Source: Rhizobium viscosum (GTDB lineage: Bacteria > Pseudomonadota > Alphaproteobacteria > Rhizobiales > Rhizobiaceae). Taken from it: DNA of 64,000 nucleotides. A program made the position numbers and the translations under genes. The notes under the pieces are model-generated. The model had not been told where the DNA came from. It searched no databases and saw only the letters and a list, made by a program, of their open reading frames with translations. Location: the NCBI RefSeq assembly GCF_014873945.1, contig NZ_JADBEC010000002.1, forward strand, positions 930,001 through 994,000, written 5' to 3'. Shown piece after piece: positions 33,879 through 42,513 of the stretch (positions are counted from its first letter, which is position 1; the number at the start of each line of letters is the position of its first letter).

Positions 33879-33892
33879 GGAGGCGCGCCCCA

Positions 33893-36034
33893 GTGAACAC
33901 TGCCGTCCTCCAATCAGGGTTCCTCTACAGCGCCCGTGTGCGGCTGATCCGTCAGACGGAGGTCAGCGAATGCGGCCTTGCCTGCCTTGCGATGATCGCC
34001 GGCTTCTACGGCCGCAGCATTGATCTGGCGACCATGCGCCGGCGCTTCACGCCCTCGCTGCGCGGCGCGCCGCTTTCGAGCCTCATCAAGATCGCCGACC
34101 AGATCGGTCTGTCGCCGCGCGCCGTCAAGCTACCGCTGGAGCAGATCCCCAATCTGGCGCTTCCCGCCATTCTCCACTGGGACATGAACCACTACGTGGT
34201 GGCCGAAAAGGTCTCGGCCGGCAAGGTGCTGATCCACGATCCTGCGGGAAGAAGCGAGTGGCTGCAGACCTCGGAAGTGTCGGGCCATTTTACCGGCGTG
34301 GCGCTGGAGCTGAGGCCCAACGAAACCTTCGAGAAAAAGAGCGAGCGCGAGACGCTGCGCTGGTCGCAGCTCTGGAGCCGTATCACTGGGCTTGCCGGCG
34401 CCTTCGTGCAGGTGCTGGTCTTGAGCCTGGTGCTGCAGGTCTATGTGCTGGCGCTGCCCTACTACCTACAGATCGGCATCGATACTGCCTTGCCGGCTCT
34501 CGACCACGATCTGCTCAGCGTCCTGGCGCTGGGCTTCGGACTGTTCACCGTCTTCAATGCGGCCGCGAGTTTCCTGCGCTCCTTTGTCATCCTTGCAGCG
34601 GGTTCCGCCCTCGGATTCGGCATTGCCGCCAATATTGCCCGCAAGCTCTTTCGCCTGCCGCTCGAATGGTTTCAGAAGCGCGAGGTCGGGGACATTCTCT
34701 CACGCTTCCAGTCGGTGACACCGATCCAGAAGCTGCTGAGCGAAGGAATTGCGGCAACGCTGGTCGATGGCGTGCTGGCGCTGACGACGCTGGTTATCAT
34801 GTTCTTCTACAGCGCCAAGCTGGCGCTGGTCGCTATCACCGCCTTCTTCCTCTACTTCGTCGTGCGCCTCGTCTCCTTCTCACTGGAACGCCGGGCGCAG
34901 GAGGGCAGCATCATTGCCCATGGCAAGGAACAGACGGCGCTGATCGAGACTATTCGCGGCATCCAGACCTTCCGGCTCTACAACCGGGAAAGTATGCGCC
35001 ACAGCATGTGGCAAACGCTGCTGACGGATGCAGTTAACGCCAATATTCGCGTTGCCCGCGTCGGCATCTGGCAGAGCACAGCCAATGCGCTGATCTTCGG
35101 GCTGGAAAACATCGTCACGATCTGGCTCGCAATCGGTTTCGTCATGGATGGCGGCTTCAGCGTCGGTATGGTGTTTGCCTATCTCGCCTACAAGGGCCAG
35201 TTCCTGGAAAAGACCGGCAACCTCGTCGACCAGGCAACGGCCTTCTTCATGCTGCGCCTGCATCTGGAGCGTCTGTCCGATATTGCACTGGAACCCGACG
35301 ATCGCAGCTTCGGCTCAACCGAGAATTCGATGACAAAGCTCAAAGGCTCCATCGAGCTCAAGAACCTCTCTTACCGCTATTCGCCGACCGATCCGCTGGT
35401 GTTCTCCGATGTGGGCCTGAGGATCGGCGTGGGCGAGCATATCGCCATCACCGGCCCCTCGGGCTCGGGCAAGACCACGCTCTTGAAGCTGATGATCGGG
35501 CTTTTGGAACCGATGAGCGGCGACGTGTTGATCGACGGCATGTCGCTCGATCAGTTCGGCCATAAATCCTTCCATAACCAGATCGCCGCCGTGCTGCAGG
35601 ACGACAATCTCTTCGCCGGCTCGATCGCCGACAATATCGCCCTCTTCGACGAGCAGCCGGACCGGGACGCCATCATCGCCGCCGCCAGAGCCGCAGCCAT
35701 TCACGACGAGATCATGGCGACACCGATGCAATATGAGACATTGGTGGGCGACATGGGTTCCAGCCTGTCCGGCGGCCAAAAGCAGCGCGTACTCCTGGCG
35801 CGTGCCCTTTATCGCAAACCGAAGATGCTCTTCCTCGACGAAGGCACCTCGCACATGGATGTCGCCAACGAGGCCCGCGTCAACGCCTCGGTTAAGACCC
35901 TCGGCATCACCCGCATCGTCGTCGCCCATCGACTTGAAACCGTGGCTTCGGCCGATCGCGTGCTTTATCTTGACCAAAACGGCCTCGTGTCGGTTGAGAC
36001 AGAGCATGTGTTCAGTGATGGTGGCGAAAGGTGA
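33893..36034 (+). CDS. Peptidase-containing ABC exporter (C39 type) for GG-leader peptides
   Basis: A 713-aa exporter with three parts. Residues 1-135 form a C39 peptidase with an intact active site: Gln21, Cys27 in QTEVSECGLACLAM, His100 in WDMNHYVV and Asp116 in IHDPA. About 155-440 is the six-helix membrane domain. From about 480 comes the ATPase (Walker A GPSGSGKTTLLK, signature LSGGQKQR, Walker B MLFLDEGTSHMD). It should cleave double-glycine leaders in the cytoplasm and export the mature peptide, like CvaB. The start is a GTG with AAGGAGG upstream. It closes the microcin-like locus. Confidence 0.92.
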   Translation: MNTAVLQSGFLYSARVRLIRQTEVSECGLACLAMIAGFYGRSIDLATMRRRFTPSLRGAPLSSLIKIADQIGLSPRAVKLPLEQIPNLALPAILHWDMNHYVVAEKVSAGKVLIHDPAGRSEWLQTSEVSGHFTGVALELRPNETFEKKSERETLRWSQLWSRITGLAGAFVQVLVLSLVLQVYVLALPYYLQIGIDTALPALDHDLLSVLALGFGLFTVFNAAASFLRSFVILAAGSALGFGIAANIARKLFRLPLEWFQKREVGDILSRFQSVTPIQKLLSEGIAATLVDGVLALTTLVIMFFYSAKLALVAITAFFLYFVVRLVSFSLERRAQEGSIIAHGKEQTALIETIRGIQTFRLYNRESMRHSMWQTLLTDAVNANIRVARVGIWQSTANALIFGLENIVTIWLAIGFVMDGGFSVGMVFAYLAYKGQFLEKTGNLVDQATAFFMLRLHLERLSDIALEPDDRSFGSTENSMTKLKGSIELKNLSYRYSPTDPLVFSDVGLRIGVGEHIAITGPSGSGKTTLLKLMIGLLEPMSGDVLIDGMSLDQFGHKSFHNQIAAVLQDDNLFAGSIADNIALFDEQPDRDAIIAAARAAAIHDEIMATPMQYETLVGDMGSSLSGGQKQRVLLARALYRKPKMLFLDEGTSHMDVANEARVNASVKTLGITRIVVAHRLETVASADRVLYLDQNGLVSVETEHVFSDGGER

Positions 36035-36555
36035 TTTGTCCGAACACAATCGCGCGCGATCCCAATCTGGATGACCCGATGGGTGATGACCTTGCCTCAA
36101 GTCTTATCCAGTCTTGAGTTCGCTCCAGCAGTCGACCAACCACGGCGCAGGGGGGGTGGGTGACGTGACAGAGATTGAAGATGAGATCGACATGCTACAG
36201 CAACTGTGCCTTGCGCTACATGAAGCGTCGTTCTCCGGGCAGATCACAGCTGCTGTGTAAAGTCCAAGGGGCGGGAAGCACGAGTCCTATGTGCCTAGCA
36301 ATCAAAGACCTGTCAGCGGTCGGCGTGTCTCCCACGGATGGGTGCGTTTGCGAAAAGCAGGCGGAGCGAACGGCTGAAGGAAGGCCTTATTCAGATGCGT
36401 CTTAATGTCAGGCCAAAGTAAAATCGATTAGCAATATCCGGGACGGTTGACCTCCTGCGATCTGGCTGCTTTGGAAAGCTGTACTTCGATAGAACAATGA
36501 TTTTTCGTTGAGGGCGAATTCTTAGCGGTTTCGGCCCTTCCTGCGGTGAGATTAT
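36035..36555. other. Intergenic region, 521 bp, no confident gene
   Basis: No gene with good support was seen. A 31-codon frame starting with GTG at 36165 (reading VTEIEDEIDMLQQLC and so on, stop at 36260) lies after a GGGGGGTGGG run; it looks protein-like but has no recognised relative. The run of seven G bases and the irregular composition suggest decayed sequence. The promoter of the DUF3422 gene should lie in the last 100 bp. Confidence 0.4.
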
Positions 36556-37758
36556 ATGACGTCGGATTTCAACGCCGAGCTCCATGCCCGGCCTTCCATC
36601 TACTTTACCGGCCCCGCCTTTGTTGAACACATCGCGCTCATGCCGTCCGCCCTCCCCGCCTTACATGGCAGCCGCTATTTGCCCGACGGAGGTAACAATG
36701 ACGATCCGCGAACACAAGTAGAGCACCACACCGAGTTCGTGACTATCACGCGTGTCACCCAATTGAGCGCAGAAATCGACGCGTGGCCGGTTTCCAGCCT
36801 TTCGGTCGAAGACATTGCGGCGCTGGTAGAAATGGACACGCCACGGCTCATATCCCGGGTGGGTATCCTGGTGCTCGACTCTGCACCGGCAGAACTCGGA
36901 TTAACCCTTTCAAAGCTCGGTTTTCGCGATACCGCTGCGTCGTTGATCGGCGGCGGCGCGGCACAGGTGTGTTCGGATTTCCGTGTCCAGGACGACCAGA
37001 CGAGCCGCATCCTTCTTTTCAACAAGGATCTGAATGCCTACCGCCTCGGTAGAATGGTTCGGAGGATCTATGAGATCGAAACCTATCGATCCATGGCACT
37101 GCTCGGTCTTCCCGAAGCCCGCCGGCTCGCTCCGCTGCTCGGAGATTACGACAAGAAGCTCGTGCAGTTGACGAACCGAAACCAGACGACGCCGACCACT
37201 GAGCACAAGAAACTGCTCGACGAAATCTCCGACCTGTCCGCCCGGATCATTTCGGCGGCTGCCGAAACACGTAATCGTTTCGGCGCAACGTCCGCCTATG
37301 CAAAAATCGTCGAGGAGCGCATCGGTGAGCTACGCGAATCTCATGTTCCGGGCTTTCAGCGGTTTGGCGTTTTCGTCGCGCGGCGCTTCCGGCCTGCTGT
37401 TCGAACCTGCGAAGCGACCGCGTTGCGCTTGGATCAGCTCTCCCACGCAACGATGCACCTGATCGACCTTCTGCAGACACGCATACAAGTCGAGATCGAA
37501 TATCAGAATGCCATCCAGATCCAGGCGATGGCAGAGCGGGCAGCCACACAGGTCAAGATCCAAAGGGCGGTAGAAGGATTTTCTATCATTGCCATCAGCT
37601 ACTATCTTCTGAGTCTGCTCAAAGTCGCCTTCGAGACAGCCGATCACGCTGGCTTTCACATCAGCCCGTTGGTGATGCTTATGTCGATCCCACTCGTTAT
37701 CGGAGCCGTCACCATCTCCATACTGCGCGTAAAACACGCGCTTTCAGCGCATGACTGA
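36556..37758 (+). CDS. DUF3422 membrane protein
   Basis: A 400-aa protein of the DUF3422 family, recognised by the N-terminal ELHARPSIYF and by QTTPTTEHKKLLDEISDLSA-like central text. The C terminus carries two membrane spans (FSIIAISYYLLSLLKVAF and PLVMLMSIPLVIGAVTI) after an amphipathic helical region, so it is anchored in the inner membrane. Function is not established for the family. GGTGAG lies just before the ATG. It stands alone between the exporter and the EEP gene. Confidence 0.85.
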   Translation: MTSDFNAELHARPSIYFTGPAFVEHIALMPSALPALHGSRYLPDGGNNDDPRTQVEHHTEFVTITRVTQLSAEIDAWPVSSLSVEDIAALVEMDTPRLISRVGILVLDSAPAELGLTLSKLGFRDTAASLIGGGAAQVCSDFRVQDDQTSRILLFNKDLNAYRLGRMVRRIYEIETYRSMALLGLPEARRLAPLLGDYDKKLVQLTNRNQTTPTTEHKKLLDEISDLSARIISAAAETRNRFGATSAYAKIVEERIGELRESHVPGFQRFGVFVARRFRPAVRTCEATALRLDQLSHATMHLIDLLQTRIQVEIEYQNAIQIQAMAERAATQVKIQRAVEGFSIIAISYYLLSLLKVAFETADHAGFHISPLVMLMSIPLVIGAVTISILRVKHALSAHD

Positions 37759-38028
37759 ACACTCAATTCCACGCGAAATTCTTTTCAGAGCGGCCACCGG
37801 AATAACGGAAAGCCTGGTTCTCGATCAGAGAACGAAAACTTAAGCCCCTCAGGACGTTGTGCGCTGGGACCCATCATCTGTGACCCTGCCCACGTTTGGC
37901 GGGCCTAGTCCGCGCGCCAGGACCAAGGTTCGGAGCTAATTGTGTGAAGATGCGTTAGAACGACAGATCAGCGATTACCAAGGCATCTATTTTCCGGTGC
38001 TGCCGCGCAACGAAAAGGAAATCTTGTG

Positions 38029-38865
38029 ATGCGCATAAGGATCGTGACGCTCAACGTCTGGAATACCGAAGGCGATTCTCGGCGGCCGGCAATCATCAAC
38101 CGAGAACTGCATCGGCTTAATCCCGATCTGATCGCTTTTCAAGAAGTGGTCCAGACGGGTGATGTCAGAATGCTTGACCGCCTGCTCGAAGGTCTGCCGC
38201 TTCAACGGACGCATCAAAGCGATCTGCAAGAGTTTAACCCTCCATTCTCCGAGCGCTATGGCGGCAGCGCCGTCGCCACCCGATGGCCGCATCGTGCGGT
38301 TGAGGCCCTCGACCTGCGAATGGCGGGCGTGGTCGACGTGCCTTGGGCGACACTCGCCGTTGTCGTGGAGTTGCCCCGGTTGGGTGAACTGCTTTTCATT
38401 GGGGCAACTGCCGCGTGGCGGCTTGATGCTGAGGCGGCCCGGGAACGACAGGCTATAGCGATCACCGATCTCGACGTGCGCCATCGCTGCGACCTGCCGA
38501 CCATCATCGCCGGCGACTTCAACGCTGCACCGGATGCTGCGAGCATACGCTATCTGTCGGGCCGGCAATCGCTGCAAGGCCGTAGCGTCCTTTACCACGA
38601 TGCATGGGCAGTAGCTGGCGAAGGTCCGGGCTACACGTGGACGGTCGACAACCCAAATGCGCTTTCCGGCTCGGAGCAGATCGTCAGGCAGCCCGGTCAC
38701 CGGTGCCGCTTCGATTACGTGTTCGTCGGCTCGTGGGATGCACATCCCAAGGCGCATGCCGTCATCCAATCCGCAACGCTTGCTTTCGACAAGCCGATTG
38801 ACGGCGTCTGGGCCAGCGATCACTTCGGAGTCATGGTCGATCTAGAAGTTGGGGTCGGTGGCTGA
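38029..38865 (+). CDS. Endonuclease/exonuclease/phosphatase (EEP) family hydrolase
   Basis: A 278-aa EEP-fold metal-dependent hydrolase. Family motifs are TLNVWN, the metal-binding Glu in FQEVVQ, GDFNAAPD and the C-terminal SDHFGVMVD. No signal peptide is seen. Members cleave phosphodiesters of nucleic acids, lipids or small molecules. AAGGAA precedes the ATG. The start also overlaps by TGATG the end of a 29-codon open stretch (TTG at about 37940, reading CEDALERQISDYQG) which may be a remnant of another gene. Confidence 0.85.
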   Translation: MRIRIVTLNVWNTEGDSRRPAIINRELHRLNPDLIAFQEVVQTGDVRMLDRLLEGLPLQRTHQSDLQEFNPPFSERYGGSAVATRWPHRAVEALDLRMAGVVDVPWATLAVVVELPRLGELLFIGATAAWRLDAEAARERQAIAITDLDVRHRCDLPTIIAGDFNAAPDAASIRYLSGRQSLQGRSVLYHDAWAVAGEGPGYTWTVDNPNALSGSEQIVRQPGHRCRFDYVFVGSWDAHPKAHAVIQSATLAFDKPIDGVWASDHFGVMVDLEVGVGG

Positions 38866-38921
38866 GAGCATCGTTGTGATCGCGCCGGCCCGTTTGAAGC
38901 TCGTCCTGGCAGATCATCCGT

Positions 38922-39824
38922 TCAGTTCACGCCATCATCACATCGGGTCGTTGGTTTGCCGGAGGAATAAACTCGGCCAAGAAAATCGCGCACGAGTGAG
39001 AGCACCTCATCGAGGTTGGTCTCAAGAAGCCAATGACCGCCATCCAGCAGATGCAGTTCGGCGTCGGGGAGATCGCGGAGGTAGGCGCGCGCCGACGTCT
39101 CCGGCATGTACCCGTCCTGCGGTCCCCAAATGATCAGCGTCTGCGGACGATGCTTGGCGAGGTAGTGCCGATGTCGCGGAAACCAGGCGCGGTTTTCTTT
39201 CAGGCCCGCGATCAGATCAATCGCAATCTCCTTGCGCTTCGGCGTCATCAACGACCAATGCAGCTTCCAAAGGTCGGGCGGAATCTGCCGGGCGAGCTCA
39301 GGCCCCACATCGTTTAGGAATTCCTCCCTGAATGTCTGTTCTTTGATCGCCTCCGCCAGTTTCCGCCTCATGTCGGGGCGGGATAGCCGCCAGGTCTTCT
39401 CGATCTCGGCATATTTCGGCCCCAGCGCATCCTCGTACGGGATATCGCCATTTTGGATGATGAGCGCTGCGATGCGCTCTGGTGCCTTGATAGCCAGCCG
39501 CGCGCCGATGGGAGATCCGAAGTCATGGAGATAAAGTGCGAAGCGCTGCACGCCGACCGTCTTGACGAAGCCGTCCAGAAAGCCGGCATAGCCATCGAAG
39601 CTGTAGTCAAAGTCGTCAGGCGTCGCACTGTAGCCGGCGCCGGGAAAGTCCGGCGCAAGCAGTCGCCAACGATCCGACAGCCTAGGCATGAGATTGCGGA
39701 ATTCGTACGACGAGCATGGATAGCCATGCGGCAACAGCACTACGGGTGCGTTTTCAGGCCCTGCCTCGCGGTAAAAGATATCGATGCCGTTGACGGTCAC
39801 ATATCTGTGGATCGTTGGTTGCAC
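38922..39824 (-). CDS. Alpha/beta hydrolase with Asp nucleophile (dehalogenase/epoxide-hydrolase like)
   Basis: A 300-aa alpha/beta hydrolase. The nucleophile elbow reads YLHDFGSPIG, so the nucleophile is Asp rather than Ser, as in haloalkane dehalogenases, fluoroacetate dehalogenases and epoxide hydrolases. The oxyanion region is PHGYPCSSYEF and the catalytic His is in DGGHWLLETN. Many related proteins annotated as hydrolases have unknown substrates. The GTG at 39824 has GCGAGG upstream and begins VQPTIHRYVTVNGIDIFY; longer in-frame starts would add an unconserved tail. Confidence 0.82.
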   Translation of the reverse strand: MQPTIHRYVTVNGIDIFYREAGPENAPVVLLPHGYPCSSYEFRNLMPRLSDRWRLLAPDFPGAGYSATPDDFDYSFDGYAGFLDGFVKTVGVQRFALYLHDFGSPIGARLAIKAPERIAALIIQNGDIPYEDALGPKYAEIEKTWRLSRPDMRRKLAEAIKEQTFREEFLNDVGPELARQIPPDLWKLHWSLMTPKRKEIAIDLIAGLKENRAWFPRHRHYLAKHRPQTLIIWGPQDGYMPETSARAYLRDLPDAELHLLDGGHWLLETNLDEVLSLVRDFLGRVYSSGKPTTRCDDGVN

Positions 39825-39963
39825 GCATACCTCGCAGCCGCTCAGACTCCTTGAAGATTGACACCAAACCCTTCGAACGTCTGTTGGTTCCCTGTGATCC
39901 GGCAACAGTGGGGTGGCGACGATGAAGGTCGACCGATTGCATGAGGGTCGAGCGAGAAACAAG

Positions 39964-41007
39964 CTAGCGAAAAGATGTTACGAACGCGCGGGGGCGGCTG
40001 ACCGAATCCCGTTCAATAAGTTTGCAGGGCAGAACCCACTGGGACGGGCCACTTTCATCACCCTGTAAAAGCGTGTCCAAGCGCTCCGCGCCCCTCAGAC
40101 CGAGGTCGTAGTATGGCAGTGCCGCAGTCGTCAGTTCCGGTTTCAGGGACTTCGAGACCGTTCGAAAATCATCGAAGCCCACGATGCTGACATCTTCTGG
40201 AATCCGCAGTCCCAGAGACAAAGCCGCGATGTAAATTTGAATCGCCATTTCATCATTGCCGCTCATGATCGCGGTGGGGCGGTCCTTGTGCGTGAGCATC
40301 TCCGTCGCTGCCGCAAAGACATAGTTGCTCTCTGCCCCGACGCTCCCCTCCATACCAAGTCTGATAGTGAGGTCTTCCTCGGAGAAACCGAATTCCCTAG
40401 TTGTCTTGAGGAATGCCTCCAGGCGCAGTTCGGCGCCCAGAAGAATCGGATTGAGCCGGACATATCCGATCCTGCGATGGCCGTGCTCAACTAGGTAACG
40501 CGTAAGATCGCGGGCGCCCTGGTAATCATCGGGCTCAATGGACTGTAATAGCTCGCTTGTTTGTGGTCTGCAGTTGATCATCACTGTCGGAATTCGAACG
40601 TCGCCGACGTCAGGATCCACCACACGATGGTACATTGTCACATAGAGTACACCATCGATTCGATGGGACTGGAACATCTTCCAGATTTCTACCTCTCGCT
40701 CAGAGGAGCCACCGGTATTGGCCATGAGGATGGTTTTTCCGTTTGCATTTGCCCAATCCTGAATTCCCCGTACGATATCGACTGAGTACGGCGTGGTGGA
40801 TACATAATCGGTGATGATGCCGAATGTGTTAGAGCGGCTCGAACGAATAAGGCGCGCTGCCATGTTGGGAATATAGCCAAGGTCCCGGATCGCCTTTTCC
40901 ACTTTCTCTCGGGTTTCCTCGGTCACATAAGGCTCACCATTAATAACGCGAGAGACTGTTTTATTCGAAACCCCGGCCGCTTTCGCGACGCTGACAATGC
41001 TGACCAT
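39964..41007 (-). CDS. LacI-family transcriptional regulator
   Basis: A 347-aa LacI repressor. The N-terminal HTH (IVSVAKAAGVSNKTVSRVIN) and the hinge helix region (IPNMAARLIRSSRSNTFG) are standard; the rest is a sugar-binding periplasmic-like effector domain. It is divergent from the sugar ABC operon. Three near-palindromic sites centred in the shared gap (41051-41108) are its likely operators. AAGGAGA lies about 10 bp before the ATG. The inducer is presumably the imported fructose-containing sugar or a phosphorylated or split product. Confidence 0.92.
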   Translation of the reverse strand: MVSIVSVAKAAGVSNKTVSRVINGEPYVTEETREKVEKAIRDLGYIPNMAARLIRSSRSNTFGIITDYVSTTPYSVDIVRGIQDWANANGKTILMANTGGSSEREVEIWKMFQSHRIDGVLYVTMYHRVVDPDVGDVRIPTVMINCRPQTSELLQSIEPDDYQGARDLTRYLVEHGHRRIGYVRLNPILLGAELRLEAFLKTTREFGFSEEDLTIRLGMEGSVGAESNYVFAAATEMLTHKDRPTAIMSGNDEMAIQIYIAALSLGLRIPEDVSIVGFDDFRTVSKSLKPELTTAALPYYDLGLRGAERLDTLLQGDESGPSQWVLPCKLIERDSVSRPRAFVTSFR

Positions 41008-41050
41008 GTCCGCCTATCTCCTTGCCGGCATAGGTTCTAAACCAGATGCA

Positions 41051-41108
41051 TGACAACGTCGACATATTTTTCTGACAACGTCGACAATGTGCATTGACAA
41101 CGTCGTCA
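41051..41108. promoter_or_regulatory. Three operators TGACAACGTCGACA at exact 22-bp steps
   Basis: Sites at 41051-41064, 41073-41086 and 41095-41108; the first two are identical (TGACAACGTCGACA) and the third is TGACAACGTCGTCA. Each approximates the LacI-family palindrome TGACAACGTTGTCA. Centre-to-centre spacing is 22 bp, two helical turns, placing all sites on one DNA face. They end 66 bp before the binding-protein ATG and so cover its likely promoter. Confidence 0.85.
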
Positions 41109-41174
41109 TATGCCACCTATGTTCTTGACAAGCGAGGGCCGCTCGGAGGGCCTGGCGTATCAAGGGAGGAATCG

Positions 41175-42434
41175 ATGAAGAAACTGGCTGGCGCTAGCGC
41201 ACTTGCGCTCGTTCTGATGGCGGCCTCTGCCAAGGCTGAAACCATCAATATCCTGGTCGAAGGCGGCGGCGAGATGCTGCAGAAGGCGGTTGCCGAGAAG
41301 TTCACCGCCGACACTGGTATCAAGGTGAATTTCACTGTCGTCCCCTATCAGGGTGTCTTTGACAAGTTCTCCGCTGAAATCGCCTCCGGCTCTTCGGCAT
41401 TCGATGTCGTGACGATCGATGTCGTGTGGAATGCGAAATTCGCGGATCATGTCGAAGATCTCTCGTCTCTTTTCATCGACGGGGTTCGCGCGGACCTGCC
41501 GCCCACTCTTCTTGCCGACGCCAAGGTCAGCGAGAAAATGATCGGTATGCCCGCTTGGGCGAATGCCGAGATTGTGTTCTACCGCAAGGACCTGTTCGAC
41601 AAGCCCGAGGAAAAAGAGGCTTTCCAGGCAAGGTATGGCTATCCTCTCGCGCCGCCCAAGACCTGGCAGCAATGGCGCGACATCGCAAAATTCTTCACGC
41701 GCGACACCGACGGCGACGGCAAGGTCGACTTCTGGGGCACCGACACGATCGGCACATTTTCGGAGGAATGGATGGCGCATGTGCTGCAGGCGGGCTCGCC
41801 CGGCGTGATCCTCGACAAGGACGGCAAGGTCATCATCGACAACGAGGCGCATAAAAAAGCGCTCGAATTCTATATCGCGCCGCACTGCACCGACCATTCC
41901 GTCCCGGAGAACGTCAACGAAATCGGTTGGGGCGAGGCGCAGAACCTTTTCTATCAGGGCAAGACGGCGATGATGAAATTCTGGGCGCACGCCTACAAGA
42001 TGACACCAGCGGATTCAAAAGTTAGCGGTAAGGTCGGCGTCGCGCCGATGCTCGCCGGCGACGCTGGAATCGCTGCGATCCCTGGTCCTTGGTACAATGT
42101 CGTTCCGACGACCTCCCAGCACAAGGACGCCGCAAAGAAGTTCATTGCTTTTGCGATCGCCAACAATGCGTTGGGCATCGAGGCCCCGCTCGGCCTGGCG
42201 GCGACGAATTCAGCCTATCGCAGCTATGTCGGCAAGCCCGGCTATGAACATTTCACGCCACTCCTGGAGACGCTGAGTGCCCCCGCGACGCAAGGCCGGC
42301 CGATAAACGAGAAATATCAGGAAATCGTCGATGAAGCCGTCCTGCCGGCGGTTCAGCAGGCGCTGACCTGCACGGCCGATGTCGGAGACGTGCTCAAGGA
42401 AGCCAGGGAAACGATCGAGGACATTCTCAACTGA
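41175..42434 (+). CDS. Sugar ABC transporter substrate-binding protein
   Basis: A 419-aa extracellular binding protein of the family-1 (MalE-like) type. A signal peptide is present (MKKLAGASALALVLMAASAKA, cleavage before ETIN). EIASGSSAFDVVTIDVVW, MIGMPAWANAEIVFYRKDL and the GIAAIPGPW block are typical. It should deliver oligosaccharides or anhydrides to the following permeases. GGGAGGA precedes the ATG. The gene is first in the operon controlled by the LacI sites. Confidence 0.93.
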   Translation: MKKLAGASALALVLMAASAKAETINILVEGGGEMLQKAVAEKFTADTGIKVNFTVVPYQGVFDKFSAEIASGSSAFDVVTIDVVWNAKFADHVEDLSSLFIDGVRADLPPTLLADAKVSEKMIGMPAWANAEIVFYRKDLFDKPEEKEAFQARYGYPLAPPKTWQQWRDIAKFFTRDTDGDGKVDFWGTDTIGTFSEEWMAHVLQAGSPGVILDKDGKVIIDNEAHKKALEFYIAPHCTDHSVPENVNEIGWGEAQNLFYQGKTAMMKFWAHAYKMTPADSKVSGKVGVAPMLAGDAGIAAIPGPWYNVVPTTSQHKDAAKKFIAFAIANNALGIEAPLGLAATNSAYRSYVGKPGYEHFTPLLETLSAPATQGRPINEKYQEIVDEAVLPAVQQALTCTADVGDVLKEARETIEDILN

Positions 42435-42468
42435 CCTCGTAAGTTCCTCAGTATCGCGGGAGGATCAA

Positions 42469-42513
42469 ATGGCGCCCGCATTATCAGCTTTCGGAGACGG
42501 AAATGTCGGATGA
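42469..42513 (+). CDS. 14-codon leader ORF overlapping the first permease start
   Basis: A short frame MAPALSAFGDGNVG with an excellent ribosome binding site (GGGAGGATCAA). Its stop lies 8 codons' length past the ATG of the permease, which starts inside it in another frame and has a poorer site of its own (GGAGACGGAA). It may couple or limit permease translation. It is unlikely to be a functional peptide. Confidence 0.35.
   Translation: MAPALSAFGDGNVG

Noticed and set aside
36165..36260. 31-codon ORF with GTG start after a G-rich run
   Set aside because: Protein-like but too short and with no relative or clear start signal; mentioned only in the intergenic entry.
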